A stretch of 64,000 nt of DNA from Meconema thalassinum (GCA_946902985.2 OX336396.1:237786297-237850296); one strand, 5' to 3'. Counted from the first letter of the stretch, positions 44,591-56,844 are shown. The notes: a model not told the origin generated them from the sequence alone. Program-made: numbers and translations.

Positions 44591-44935
44591 CCTCTGCGTC
44601 ACCTTCTCTGGAAATTGCACGTAACCACATCCCACGCAGTGAATTGTCCGATGGTATCTCATGAAATGAGATTCCCCGGTATTCTAACTTGCCCTGTTCT
44701 GATTTACAAAAAAGTCCTCTCGGCACGCCGGAAGGAGGAGGTAGATTTCACCGGATAAACTTGGGGATAGTCGAAAATAGGCAGAATATGCAGGTTTTCG
44801 TAGAAGGATCAGACCTCATAAAGTATTTTATAATTGGAGCTTACTTAACTTTGTTTTTCGTCATTTTATGCATATTTTAAACATTTTATTGTCTTATGGG
44901 GACGGTAACCTTCTTGTCATTTGGGGTCCATTTTT
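44591..44935. other. Unassigned stretch
   Basis: No shared repeat or gene; two short overlapping frames without recognisable motifs. Confidence 0.5.
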
Positions 44936-46440
44936 AGCCTATTTTCAATTTTGAAAAAATAGGCTTATGAGATCACCTTTTGTCCGTGTGTGTGTGTGCG
45001 CGCGCGCGCTCGTGTGTGTGTGTGTGTGTGTGTGTGTGCCCCTAATAACTTTTAAACGGCTGGAGCGATTTCAATGAAAATCGGTGAGTTCATCGCACTA
45101 TTCCGGGCGACTCCGATCGTGCCCTTCAAATTTTGTTACATCTCACCAATCCAACATGGCGGCTGTGCGAAATACTTCACCAGCATTCAATATCTCCGAA
45201 ACTATTCCCGATATCACCCTGGGATTTATTACGGTGATAAAGGGAACTACTAGAAGTTCACCTATGTGACTTTTGAGAACCTGGTAACTACAAAACCAAC
45301 ATGGCGGCCACGCGAATTTTCGACTTTTAATAGACGTTTCTCCCGATTTAACCGACCAAACGCAATAAAACATGGTACAGTATATGTTTATACACATTGT
45401 AATGCACCGACATCTAACTTCGTTCAATTGTTTTCATAACCACAAGATGGCAGATGTGCGAAATATTTCACCGGCATTCTATATCTCTGAAACTATTAGC
45501 GGTATCACCCTGAAATTTTGTACGGAGATAAAGGGCACTACTGAAAGTTCATCTATAAGACTTTCAAAAACCGGTTAGCTACAAAACGAACATGGCGGCC
45601 AAGCGAATTTGAATATATTAAATAGACCTTTCTCGTGATTTAATGTTCCAAACGCAATGAAATCTGGTACAGGAAATGTTTATACACATTGTAATCCACT
45701 GGTATCTAATTTAGTTCAATTATTTACATAACCTCAAGATGGCGGCTGTGCGAATTTTAAAATTAAGTTTTTATTTCTTGTGTCGTAATCATGCGATCGA
45801 TGTGAAAGTTTGAATAATGAACCTACGCAATAATTTTCCTTTAGTGGTACATTTAACAATCCAACATGGCGACCATCCGAAATATTTAGACGGCTCTGAA
45901 TATCTACGAATCTATTATAGCAATCAAACTGAATTTTTTATGTTCATAGGGGCTATGAACTTAAGTTCACCTATAGGACTTAAAATAACCTGGGGATCAC
46001 AAATCCAACATGGCGGCGACGCGAACTATAAACATGGACGTTTCTCGCAATTTAACCATCCAAGTGCAGTGAAACTTTGTACAGTAAATCCTTATACGAA
46101 TGTTAATCCACTGGCATCTAATTTATTTCAATTATTTCCATAACCACAAGATGGCAGCTGTGCGAAATTTTAAAATCTCCTTGTTACTTCTTGTGTCCTA
46201 ATCATGCGATGGATGTTTGAATGCTACACGTACACAATAATCTTCATGTAACAGTACATAACTCTAGGACCTACATATATACAATCCAACATGGCGACCA
46301 TCCGAAATATTTAGACGATTCTCAATATCTACGAATCTATTAGATCAATCAAACTGAAATTTTGTATGTTGATACTGGCAGTTAACATAAGTAGGATATA
46401 TGACAATAGACTGTATAGTTTTTCACGGAACTACTTGTTA
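44936..46440 (+). mobile_element. Helentron-like element, copy HLE-4
   Basis: 1505 bp, same layout as HLE-1 to HLE-3: 5' palindrome, CTTATGAGATC, a mixed GT/GC microsatellite (44985-45038), ATGGCGGC-bearing units, 3' inverted subterminal repeat (ACAATAGACT, slightly decayed) and hairpin GTTTTTCACGGAAC. It stands alone in unrelated flanking DNA (CCATTTTT left, TACTTGTGG right), confirming the element's two ends. Confidence 0.75.
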
Positions 46441-46544
46441 TACTTGTGGTCACACTGTCCTTATGCAAGGTTTCGACACTGATGTGTAACTATGTAACGG
46501 TCTGTTGCTTCTTCACGCAGAATTATATCTCCCACAGAGATTTT
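46441..46544. other. Short unassigned spacer
   Basis: Nothing recognised. Confidence 0.5.
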
Positions 46545-46932
46545 GGTTCGTTCCTCAGTTTAGGGGCTGCGACAACGCGGTCATGTAACCCCGTGTACTT
46601 TGGGTGAGTGTAGAATCTGTCTGATAAACGGTGTAAATTGTGATGGCTGTATTAGTCTGTAATTCAGGTAAGGACTGCAGATTAGTCAATTTCAAGCAGT
46701 AGTTCCTAATGTTGCTACCAGATACTACCGTCAACGACACCTAGCTGTGAACTTGGCTACTAGATGCCACCGCAACCAGCAACTCACAACGAACGTTGGA
46801 ACTTCCCCTCCAAAGGAAAGCATACTGAGGAATTTTCAGCGCTCTTAGAAAATCCGACGACTTCGGCCGGCTTTGAACCCGTGACCTTGGGCATAAAAGT
46901 TCAGCATGCTACCAGTTACGTCACCGAAGCCG
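46545..46932 (-). mobile_element. SINE-B, internally deleted
   Basis: Has the tail (right of 46545) and the tRNA-like head (46868-46932) of SINE-B but lacks about 110-130 internal bases compared with 14348-14868. The B-box is weakened (GGCTTTGAACCC). No clear target duplication was seen. Confidence 0.82.
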
Positions 46933-47574
46933 TTTCACACTTAGTCAGATGGAAATCTGAATCTGATCTCGTGCAAGTGCGTTGTCATGGCAACGTCTGA
47001 TGGCTCATCCCTCATCAATTTATTAGTGTTGCCATGGCAACCTCTGATAGCTCTTGGCATTTTCTTATAATTCCGAAATCATTTTTCTCATCCCTTGGCG
47101 TAATGGTGGGTCATATCAAAAAATCTTTCAGACAAAAGTTTTAGGTAATTATTAGGGAAATATTGTCCATTTTGTACGGTTTTGATATTGTGCCTATTAA
47201 GAGAGATATGATTAATGTTTCCCGAAGAACCCACTTTTTCCCACCCCTTTGGTCAATGGTTGGTGTTATAAAAAAACTCTTCAAACATAAATTTTTGGGC
47301 TTTATCCTACACATAGTATGAACGTTGAACGGATTCGATATTTCACATATTAAGAGAGTTATAGCAATATTTCACTTTTTCGAAGAAAAAAAAAGCCCCC
47401 CATTTTCACCCCCTTCGACCGATTTAGCCCAGTAACGAACTCGACCGAGATTTAATGAATATACATATTCGGTAAAAAATTCAAATTGATTGGTGCAAAA
47501 TTACGACAGTTATCGTGTCCACAAGAAACTGATATACATATATATATAGGGATATACATATATATATATATGAA
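46933..47574. repeat. Imperfect 155-bp tandem repeat and (TA)n
   Basis: About two and a half diverged units (CCCTTGGCGTAATGG near 47093, CCCTTTGGTCAATGG near 47246, CCCTTCGACCGATTT near 47411). A TATACATA-rich tract follows at 47530-47570. No gene. Confidence 0.6.
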
Positions 47575-47900
47575 AAAAAATCCACAGCCTGCTTCCAGTC
47601 TCCGACCGGGTCAGGAATGGAATGAATGAAGCCCCCATCTAGCGGCGAGGATATGAACTGTGCCGGCTGCCGAGGCCTGACCCACTCCTCTGGGGCAATG
47701 ATTAAATGAATGACAGATGAAATGAAATGATAGTGGAGAGTGTTGCTGGAATGAAATTTTTGACAGGGAAAACCGGAGTACCCGGAGAAAAACCTGCCTG
47801 CCTCCGTTTTGTCCAGCACAGATCTCACATGGAGTGACCGGGATTTGAACCACGGACCCAGCGGTGAGAGGCCGGCGTGCTGCCGCCTAAGCCACGGAGG
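47575..47900 (-). mobile_element. SINE-A, full length
   Basis: Reverse orientation, nearly identical to the copy at 33863-34193. Its B-box lies near 47846-47856. It is inserted in TA-rich sequence, so the duplication cannot be delimited. Confidence 0.9.
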
Positions 47901-48598
47901 CTTACACACATATATACAGTGTGGTCCACCCCCCCCCCCCCCTTATTATTTAGTTTTATGAAACCCAACTAACACGGCATTTCTCCCGATGGTCGATATT
48001 GCTCTGCGCTCTGACTGTGCGACAGCAATGTAATTGGGCCATGGCTCTAGCAAAGAAAAACCGACCTTAAACTTTTCCCCGCCAAATACTATGGCCCATT
48101 CTACTAACATATGACTCACTGCTCCTTGAAATAACACACATACACGCAATTCGATCGAATTAATAGCTTACGCCACTTGATCTGTAATAGTAGAAAGTTA
48201 AATCAACACCATAAATCGTGATTGAAGACTTTGAGATGGACTTAAACGTTTGAGGTGGGACGGCTACTGTAACTACACCACGTTTAGCGAGCGGTATCTA
48301 CCATGTGTTGGTGGCTGAGAGGTTTAAAGCCTGACCGTACATGATGGGCGCGAGCGAGTTGAATTCTGCTTCGAATCCAGTAGTAGGCATACTTTTTTGA
48401 ACGAAAGCCCACATTCCTTTTAGTGGGGATGTAACTACATTGCCACATTTATTGCCTTACGACGTATTTTTGTGACGAATACGTTGAATTTTGCTGATTT
48501 ATTTACGAGAATACGATCGAACTGGTACGTGATGCCACGTGACCTGTAATGGCAGCAAATTTAAAAACTGGCATGAATATTAATATAACATATCGAAG

Positions 48599-48957
48599 TG
48601 TCGCTCCGGAGGTCCGGGTTCGATTCCCAGCTTTGCCAAGAAATGTAATATTTGTCTGAGGGCTGAAATTGGGTACACGTAGCCTCGTGAAGCAAATATG
48701 AGAAGACGTGGGTTCGATTCCCACCTCAGCCACCCTGGAAATGGTTTTCCGTGGTTTCCCACTTCTACTCCGGCCAAATTCCGGGACGGATTCTATCTTA
48801 AGGCCACGGCCGCCTCCTTCCCAATCCTTAATTGCAAATACACACATCATTATAAGCCCGAAATAACTCTGGTTATCAGACAAATTCTACACATACTCCC
48901 AAGTAAACGGGGCTAAATGACCGCGATGTTCTAGCCCCTCACATGAAACAAAACAAC
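48599..48957 (+). mobile_element. SINE-E with two tRNA-like B-boxes
   Basis: Flanked by an exact duplication AACATATCGAAG (48587-48598 and 48958-48969). Two B-box motifs occur: GGGTTCGATTCCCAGC near 48617 and GGGTTCGATTCCCACC near 48711, each with tRNA-like context, so the head is dimeric. The block TGGTTTTCCGTGGTTTCCCA follows (about 48742-48761). The tail resembles that of SINE-B (GGTTATCAGACAAATTC). Confidence 0.88.
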
Positions 48958-49035
48958 AACATATCGAAGGATATTCTGATCGCCAGTGCTTGCATCGAAG
49001 TATACGTATTCCTTAGAATTTCCCATGGTATTATT

Positions 49036-50287
49036 AGCATACTTTCGATTTTTGCAAAAAATGAAAGAAGACTTATGAGATCTACACAGGGCCAAAAATT
49101 GTGTGTCTGTGTGTGAGTGTGTGTGTGTGTGAGACTGTGTGTGTGTGAGTGTATGTACTCTGAATGTCTGCCCCCACCCTATCAATTCGAACACTGTGAA
49201 CCCTAATTGAACGAAATTTGGTACAGAGGTAGAACTAGCAAAGGGCACCTCAGTGTCATGCTTTATATCGCCGCCATCTTGACGGAAACGTAATGGCGGC
49301 CACCCAAATGTTCAAAGCTTAAATAAAATTACGAATAACCTAATCATCCGATCTCTACCAAATTTTGTAACAACATATATTTATTTGGCGAGCGACTTTT
49401 GACTAAATTACAAGGTAATCAGCCCAATAGTTTGCAGATGGCGGCCATGTATGTGTGCAAATCGATTCCCCCTATCAATTCAAACTCGGTGAAACCGAAT
49501 TGAACTATATTTGGTACAGGGGTAGCACTAGCGAAGGACACCTCAGTGTTATGTTTTATATCGCCGCCATCTTGACGAAAACGTAATGGCGGCCTCCAAA
49601 ATGTTCAAAGCTTAAATCAAATTACGACTAACCTAATCATCCGATCTCCACCAAATTTTGCAACAACATATACTTATATGGCGAGCGTCATTTGTTTGAA
49701 CTACAAGGTCATCATCCAATTAGTGTGCAGATGGCGGCCATGTATGTGTGCAAATTGATTCCCCCAATCAATTCAAACACGGTGAAACCGAATTGAACGA
49801 AATTTGGTACAGAGATAGCACTAGCGAAGGGCACTCCAGTGCCATGTTTTATATTGCCGCCATCTTGACGAAAACGTAATGGCGGCCATCCTAATGTTAA
49901 AAGCTTAAATCAAATTACGACCAACCTAATCATTTGATCTCTCCCAAATTTGTCAACAACATACCTTTTTGTGGGAGGGAAGCATCTCTTGACTGAACTA
50001 CGAGGTCATCAACCCAATAGTTCGCAGATAGCGGCCATGTATGTGTGAAAATCGATTCCCGATATCAATTCAAACACGGTGAAACCGAATTGAATGATTT
50101 TTTTTACAGAGGTAGCACTAGCAAAGGGCACATCATATTCATGTATAATATCCGTATAGCACGTTGTATTTCAAGAAGCTACTACAACTAACATTCAATT
50201 ATACTCCTTGAAAAGGACAACAAATTATATCAATACCCATGTATTTAGGAGAAAGTAGGCTATACGTTCTTTACCGAACATCTTGTT
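49036..50287 (+). mobile_element. Helentron-like element, copy HLE-5
   Basis: The 5' part AGCATACTTTCGATTTTTGC forms a palindrome with the downstream GCAAAAAATGAAAG, then ACTTATGAGATC and a GT-rich tract (49100-49150), paralleling HLE-1. The body has about four units of 294 bases containing AAGATGGCGGC on minus (CCGCCATCTTGAC). The 3' end has GAAAGTAGGCT and the hairpin GTTCTTTACCGAAC with tail ATCTTGTT. It is a diverged relative of HLE-1 to HLE-4. Confidence 0.7.
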
Positions 50288-50952
50288 TTGTTATTAAATT
50301 TTAACAAATAGTCTTAGCATATCTTTAGGCCTGTATCACACGACACTCGCTGACAAGGAAGCTGCTGTGATCGCTGGTACAAAATCCTGTACGATTCTGT
50401 TGTCTTCGTCAGTATACCCGCTTGTATTACCGAAGTGTATCACACGCTAGCATTTTGTACGCAAAGTTGTATGAAATAAAACCGAAGGGCTGTTGTTGAG
50501 GGCATTATTTGCAGTTAATTCGCCTTAATAACGCAAAACGGTCGCGAAACTTGCTTTAAGTAAATTAGAAAACATGCTTGGTACTGAAGGCATTCCAATC
50601 AATATTTAAGATCTAACTGTAATAATTTAATATTTTACCATACGCGTTAATAAGAAGCGCAAAAAATCCTCCAGAGTGTGTTGAAAATGTGTGCAAGTGT
50701 TATTGCGCCCGCTCGCTCTTTCGAAGATCCCGGGTTCAAGACTATCCAACGGCAGACTTTTAAAATTCTTTTAACTATTTTATTATACCCTCCCTACCTC
50801 GTACAGCAAGATTTCAACTTGGTTTTGTTCACATTATCTACAAAGACGATAGGGAAAGTTATTTTCTTGTCTCATTTAAATGGCTATTTTCCCTAAATAC
50901 TGTTCAAAACCATGGATGGATAATATTCGTTATAATTATTATATTTTTAGTC
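50288..50952. other. TIR transposon interior, no gene seen
   Basis: AT-rich sequence belonging to the 47917-52524 element; the frame 50678-50896 has no recognisable motif. Confidence 0.5.
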
Positions 50953-51431
50953 GATTTTACCCTCCATGTTAGGTTTTCCCACGGACTCGGCGAGGGATCC
51001 CATCATTACCGCCTCTACGGGCAGTGTCCTGGAGCTTGAAACATCTCGTCTTGGGGATACAACTGGGGAGGTGGGATCAGCACCTCGCCCAGGTGGCCTC
51101 ACCTGCAAAGCGAACAGGGTCCTCTTGACGGATGGGAAGGGAGGGAAAGATCGGGAGGGACAGGCAAGGAAGAGGGAAGGAGGCGGCCGTGGCCGTACGG
51201 TAGGTAACATCCCGGTATTTGCCCGATGGCGAAGTGGGAAACCACGGAAAACCACTTTGAGGTTGGGTGAGGTGGGAATCGAACCCCTCTACTTATTTGG
51301 ACCACCCGAGGCTGAGCAGACCCCGTCCCAGTCCTCATACCACTTTTCAAATTTCGTGGCAGAGCCGGGAATCGAACCCAGGACGTCCGGGGTGGCAGCT
51401 AATCACGCTGACCACTACGCAACGGAGGCGA
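50953..51431 (-). mobile_element. SINE-E-like, dimeric tRNA head, minus
   Basis: On minus the right end starts CGCCTCCGTTGCGTAGTGG (A box) and has GGGTTCGATTCCCGGC (about 51362-51377). A second B-box GGTTCGATTCCCACC lies near 51268-51282. The shared block GTGGTTTTCCGTGGTTTCCC is at about 51236-51255. The remaining 3' part is unlike that of the 48599 copy. No duplication was identified. Confidence 0.78.
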
Positions 51432-51505
51432 CTCTATTCGTGATAGAATTTTAATAGTTCAATATTTATCCCAGAATAATAATATGACACGTTCTGTAAT
51501 TACTG

Positions 51506-51732
51506 CCTTGCTGCGAGGCTCAGCGGTAACGTTCTCGCTTGCTGTGCCCAAGGTTGCAGGTTCGTATCGTGGCGCAGTCAGCTGGCTTTTGAGGGTGCAC
51601 AAATGCGAGGGAGCCGTGTCAGTAGATTTACTGGCACGTTGAAGATACCCTTCGGAGCAAAATTCCGGCACCCCGACGTCTCTAAAAGCCAGAGTAGTTA
51701 AAAGGGACGTAAAACCAATAACATTATAATTA
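51506..51732 (+). mobile_element. SINE-F (tRNA-derived), followed by a SINE-D tail
   Basis: The head has GAGGCTCAGCGGTAACGTTC (A box) and AGGTTCGTATCG (B box, near 51559). The end is GGGACGTAAAACCAATAACA. It is flanked by TCTGTAATTACTG (51493-51505) and TCTGTATTTACTG (51733-51745), one mismatch. 51746-51806 is a plus-orientation tail fragment of SINE-D. Confidence 0.8.
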
Positions 51733-51806
51733 TCTGTATTTACTGTATGTTTGGGGCAGATGACCTCGTAGTTCCGCCCCTTAAAACCTCACTAACTAAC
51801 TATTAC

Positions 51807-52470
51807 TGTAAGTGTATAGCAATCGCTTTTCGCACAGAAGCCGTTGAAAGAAATTATAGTTTCGGTCTGATGTATTTATTCGTGAGCCTACCCACATAAC
51901 AAATCTATTTGTTATGTGGGTCGTCTGATTTAGTCGGAGTTTTAATTTAAACAAAGGTGGTCAAAATTTCGAACACTTGCTACCTTGAATATACAGGATA
52001 CCTTGCTTTCGTTCTACAGATCGTTATGTCGTCGTCCAATCTGGCTGCGTACCATCGGAAAAGTACGGTCCTTTTGAGGACCAAATAAAAAATCACTCGT
52101 TGGAACAGATAGATATGCGTCCATAATACATCCACAATAAACGACATTAAGCAAAAAAATGTACTAGTTCAAGGTTCGAACCTACTACAATGCGACTTCG
52201 TTGACGCTACGCCAGCAATTCTTGATTTAGCCACCATAGCTACCGAGAACCATAGTGTATTGCTGGCATGTATTGAATCTATTCGTAGACACTTCCTGTC
52301 TAAACGTAAGAAGGTGTTATTCGGAGCTCTGATCGTTTCAATCATGCATTATATTTGAGGTCATTGAAAGAACACTGCCACTATTGATTTCTACTATATT
52401 CGCGAGGATGTACTCAACAGTAAAGTTGTACAATGGACGTACTAATGTTTTTAGGATGACTGTGATATAC
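51807..52470. other. TIR transposon interior, no gene seen
   Basis: AT-rich; the 52338-52575 frames have no motif. A short direct duplication ACAAATCTATTTGTTATGTG-type palindrome (AACAAATC/TTTGTT) lies at 51895-51920. Confidence 0.45.
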
Positions 52471-52689
52471 GCGTTAGTTGGGTTGCCTTCCTCCAAAAAA
52501 ATAAGGGGCGGGTGGACCACACTGTATATATATACATACATAAATTATATTAAGAACAAAGACCCAAACTTTTGAACTGACGGTGGTTTTGGGGTCTGGG
52601 GGATGAGAAACGCGAAGATATGTCGAAATTTTCCGGAAGTCGAAACATGGGACCCATTGCAATAGTTAGCTTTCTAATGAAATCTACCT

Positions 52690-53732
52690 AAAACAGTACT
52701 ATATGTGCGTTCAAAAGGTAACGAGCCGGAGGCATAATTACAGAAACCAGTACCTGTATGTTCGAAGTGTTGGCCCTGGCTGTTGAGGCACTTGTCCCAC
52801 TGTGACACGAGGCGGTGAATGGCTGTCTCATAAAATTCCCGGGGCTGCGATGTGAACTAGTTCCGTACGTACAGCTGGACGTCGGCGTCCGAGGTGAATC
52901 GTTGGCCCCGCAGAGCCCTTTTCAGGGGACCAAACATGGCGTAATCACAGGGAGAGAGGTCTGGACTGTACGGAGGGCAGCCGAGAACCTCCCATTTGAA
53001 TTTCTGCAGGAGTGCCGCGACTGTGTTGGCCGTATGAGGTCGTGCATTGCCATGGAGCTACCACGGCGACTATGCCTTTCACTGTCACTCGGCCGTCCTG
53101 GGTAATGAGTGCTTCAACCAGCTGGACGTTGTCATCGGTAATGCAGGGGGGTGCCCCAGACTGGGCATCATCGGCTAACGACACCCGTCCTTCCCTGAAG
53201 CGCTTGTGCCACGCCTTGACCCTTGCAAGGGACAAGCAGTGTTCGCCGTACACTTGTGACATTCGGCGATGAATGTCCGTTCCCCCTACTCCTTCCGCTG
53301 TCAGAAACCGAACAGCACCTCTTTGGTCTTCGGTTGACGCCTCCATGTCACTGTTTGCAATGAGACTGGCAGCATTGGACGATTGATGCATGCTGCTGCT
53401 CGCTTTGTATCGTCACGTGACGTGCACGCGTGCCCTCTAGCGACGGGCTGTGACCTTCCACGCTCTGGTCGGAACCACACCTCGTTACACACGCCACGAT
53501 TAGCCGATGTCGTCACCGGTGTGCGCATTCCAGCCTCCGGCTCGTTTCTTTTTGAATGCAGCTTATTTATAATGACCATCAATATGACACAGTTTTCTGA
53601 CGTATAATATTTACATTTTGACATCGTCAAACATAAAATAACCTAATGTTGGCCGTAACTTATTGGTTATATGATATAAAATGTACATGTGTCACTGTAG
53701 GCTTTGCAAACTTAGTTTCTGATCACCCCTCG
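52690..53732 (-). pseudogene. Decayed mariner (DD34D-type) transposase
   Basis: On minus, 52945-53391 encodes the N-terminal helix-turn-helix region (RFLTAEGVGGTDIHRRM, VKAWHKRFREGRVSLADD). The conserved C-terminal parts lie at 52870-52990 (YGPDLSPCDYAMFGPLK-like, containing the last catalytic aspartate) and 52710-52810 (LVSQWDKCLNSQGQHFEH). The middle with the first two aspartates is missing, and frames shift. The right terminus reads CGAGGGGTGATCAGAAAC on minus and abuts TA at 53733. The left terminus was not identified. The usual gene is about 345 codons; this relic is shorter. Confidence 0.85.
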
Positions 53733-53734
53733 TA

Positions 53735-53906
53735 TATTTCTAACATCAAACATCTAAATTATTGCTTCGATTAATCAATCCATCTTTTAATTGGAACAGC
53801 TATTGTCGCATTTAAATGCATAAATTTATACAAAAATGACTGCATATAAAAGGCCATGTCAAAAGCAACGTGGCACTTGCAAGTAGTGGATACTTTCTAT
53901 AAAAAA
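53735..53906. other. Short unassigned spacer
   Basis: Nothing recognised. Confidence 0.5.
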
Positions 53907-56808
53907 AACAAGATGTTCAGTAAAGAACATATAGCCTACTTTCTCCTAAATGCATGGGTATTGTTATAACTCTTTGTCCTTTTCAGTGAGTATAATTGAA
54001 TGTTGGTTGTAGTAGCTTGTTGAAATACGACGTGCTATAGGGATATTAAACATGAATATGAGGTGCCCTTTGCTAGTGCTACCTCTGTAAAAGATTTCAT
54101 TCAATTCGGTTTCACCGTGTTTGTATTGATATGGGGAATGGATTTGTACACATACATGGCCGCTATTTGCAAACTATTGGGCTGATGACCTTGTATTCTT
54201 TCATAAGATGCTTTCCGCAAAAAGGCATGTTGTTGCAAAATCTGGTAGAGATCAAATTATTAGGATGGTCGTAATTTGATTTAAGCTTTTTAACATTTGG
54301 GTGGCCGTTATTCCGTTTCCGTCAAGATGGCGGCGATATAAAACATGACACTGAGGTGCCCTTTGCTACTGCTACCTCTGTACCAAATTTCGTTCAATTC
54401 GGTTTCACCGTGTTTGAATTGATAGGGGAATCGATTTGCACACATACTTGGTCCCCATCTGCAAACTATTGGGCTGATGATCTTGCAGTTTCGTCAGAAT
54501 ATGCTTCCCACATAAAGATATATGTTGTTGCAAAATTTGATAGAGACTAGATTATTAGGTTGGTCGTAATTTCATTTTAGCTTTTAACATTTGGGTGGCC
54601 GCGATTACGTTTCCGTCAAGTTGGCGGTGATATAAAACATGACACTGAGGTGCCCTTTGCTAGTGCTACTTCTGTACCAAATTTCGTTCCATTCGGTTTC
54701 ACCGTGTTCGAATTAATAGGGGGAATCGATTTTGACACAATGATGGCCGCCATCCGCAAACTATTAGGCTAATGACCTATTAGATTGGTCAAAGGATGCT
54801 CCCTCCATAAAGGTATGTTGTTGCAAAATTTGGTAGAGATCGGATGATTATGTTAGTCGTAATTTTATTTAAGCTTTGAACATTTGTGTGGCCGCCATTA
54901 CGTTTCTGTCAAGATGGCGGAGATATAAAACATGACACTGAGGTGCCCTTTGCTAATGCTACCTCTGTACCAAAATTCGTTCCATTCGGTTTCACCGAGT
55001 TTGAATTAATAGGGGGAATCGATTTTGACACAAAGATGGCCGCCATCCGCAAACTATTAGGCTAATGACCTATTAATTTGGTCAACGGATGCATCCTCCA
55101 TAAAGGTATGTTGTTGCAAAATTTGGTAGAGATCGGATGATTAGGTTAATCGTAATTTGATTTAAGCTTTGAACATTTGTGTAGCCGCCATTACGTTTCC
55201 GTCAAGATGGCGGCGATATAAAACATGACACTGAGGTGCCCTTTGCTAGTGCTACCTCTGTACCAAATTTCGTTCAATTCGGTTTCACCGTGTTTGAATT
55301 GATAGGGGGAATCGATTTGCACACATACTTGGTCCCCATCTGCAAACTATTGGGCTGATGATCTTGCAGTTTGGTCAGAATATGCTTCCCTCATAAAGAT
55401 ATATGTTGTTGCAAAATTTGATAGAGACTAGATTATTAGGTTGGTCGTAATTACATTTTAGCTTTTAACATTTGGGTGGCCGCGATTACGTTTCCGTCAA
55501 GTTGGCGGTGATATAAAACATGACACTGAGGTGCCCTTTGCTAGTGCTACTTCTGTACCAAATTTCGTTCCATTCGGTTTCATCGTGTTCGAATTAATAG
55601 GGGGAATCGATTTTGACACAAAGATGGCCGCCATCCGCAAACTATTAGGCTAATGACCTATTAGATTGGTCAAAGGATGCTCCCTCCATAAAGGTATGTT
55701 GTTGCAAAATTTGGTAGAGATCGGATGATTAGGTTAATCGTAATTTGATTTAAGCTTTGAACATTTGTGTGGCCGCCATTACGTTTCCGTCAAGATGGCG
55801 GCGATATAAAACATGACACTGAGGTGCCCTTTGCTAGTGCTACCTCTGTACCAAATTTCGTTCCATTCGGTTTCATCGTGTTCGAATTAATAGGGGGAAT
55901 CGATTTTGACACAAAGATGGCCGCCATCCGCAAACTATTAGGCTAATGACCTATTAGATTGGTCAAAGGATGCTCCCTCCATAAAGGTATGTTGTTGCAA
56001 AATTTGGTAGAGATCGGATGATTATGTTAGTCGTAATTTTATTTAAGCTTTGGACATTTGTGTGGCCGCCATTACGTTTCTGTCAAGATGGCGGCGATAT
56101 AAAACATGACACTGAGGTGCCCTTTGCTAGTGCTACCTCTGTACCAAATTTCGTTCCATTCGGTTTCACCGTGTTCGAATTAATAGGGGGAATCGATTTT
56201 GACACAAAGATGGCCGCCATCCGCAAACTATTAGGGCTAATTACCTATTAGATTGGTCAAAGGATGCTCCCTCCATAAAGGTATGTTGTTGCAAAATTTG
56301 GTAGAGATCGGGTGATTATGTTAGTTGTAATTTTATATAAGCTTTGAACATTTGTGTGGCCGCCATTACGTTTCTGTCAAGATGGCGGCGATATAAAACA
56401 TGACACTGAGGTGCCCTTTGCTAGTGCTACCTCTGTACCAATATTCGTTCCATTCGGTTTGACCGTGCTCGAATTAATAGGGGGAATCGATTTTCACACA
56501 AAGATGGCCGCCATCCGCAAACTATTACGCTGATGACCTATTAATTTGGTCAAAGGATGCTCCCCCCATAAAGGTATGTTGTTGCAATATTTGGTAGAGA
56601 TCGGATGATTAGGTTAGTCGTAATTTAATTTAAGCTTTGAACATTATTTGTGTTGCCCCCGTTACGTTTCCGTCAAGATGGCGGCGATATAAAACATGAC
56701 ACTGAGGTGTCCTTTGCTAGTGCTACCTTTGTACGAAATTTCGTTCAATTCACGTTCACCGTGTTCGAATTGATAGGGGGGGGGACAGACAGTACACAGA
56801 CTCACAGA

Positions 56809-56844
<36 letters not shown>

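Larger units (their letters stand above)
47917..52524. mobile_element. TA-flanked TIR transposon, non-autonomous, with nested insertions
   Basis: The left end CAGTGTGGTCCACCC (47917) and the right end, reversed from 52524, CAGTGTGGTCCACCCG, form an imperfect inverted repeat of about 50-55 bases that includes CCCTTATT and ACCCAACTAAC in both arms. TA lies outside both ends. A CAGT-type end with TA duplication suggests a pogo/Tigger-like or other Tc1/mariner superfamily member. No transposase was found. Inside lie SINE-E (48599-48957), HLE-5 (49036-50287), a second SINE-E (50953-51431) and SINE-F (51506-51732); the remaining own sequence is about 2.2 kb, AT-rich and non-coding as far as I can see. 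Confidence 0.72.

Noticed and set aside
48600..48725. Two genuine tRNA genes
   Set aside because: B-boxes are good, but the units are parts of a SINE with target duplications, and I cannot fold full cloverleafs by eye.
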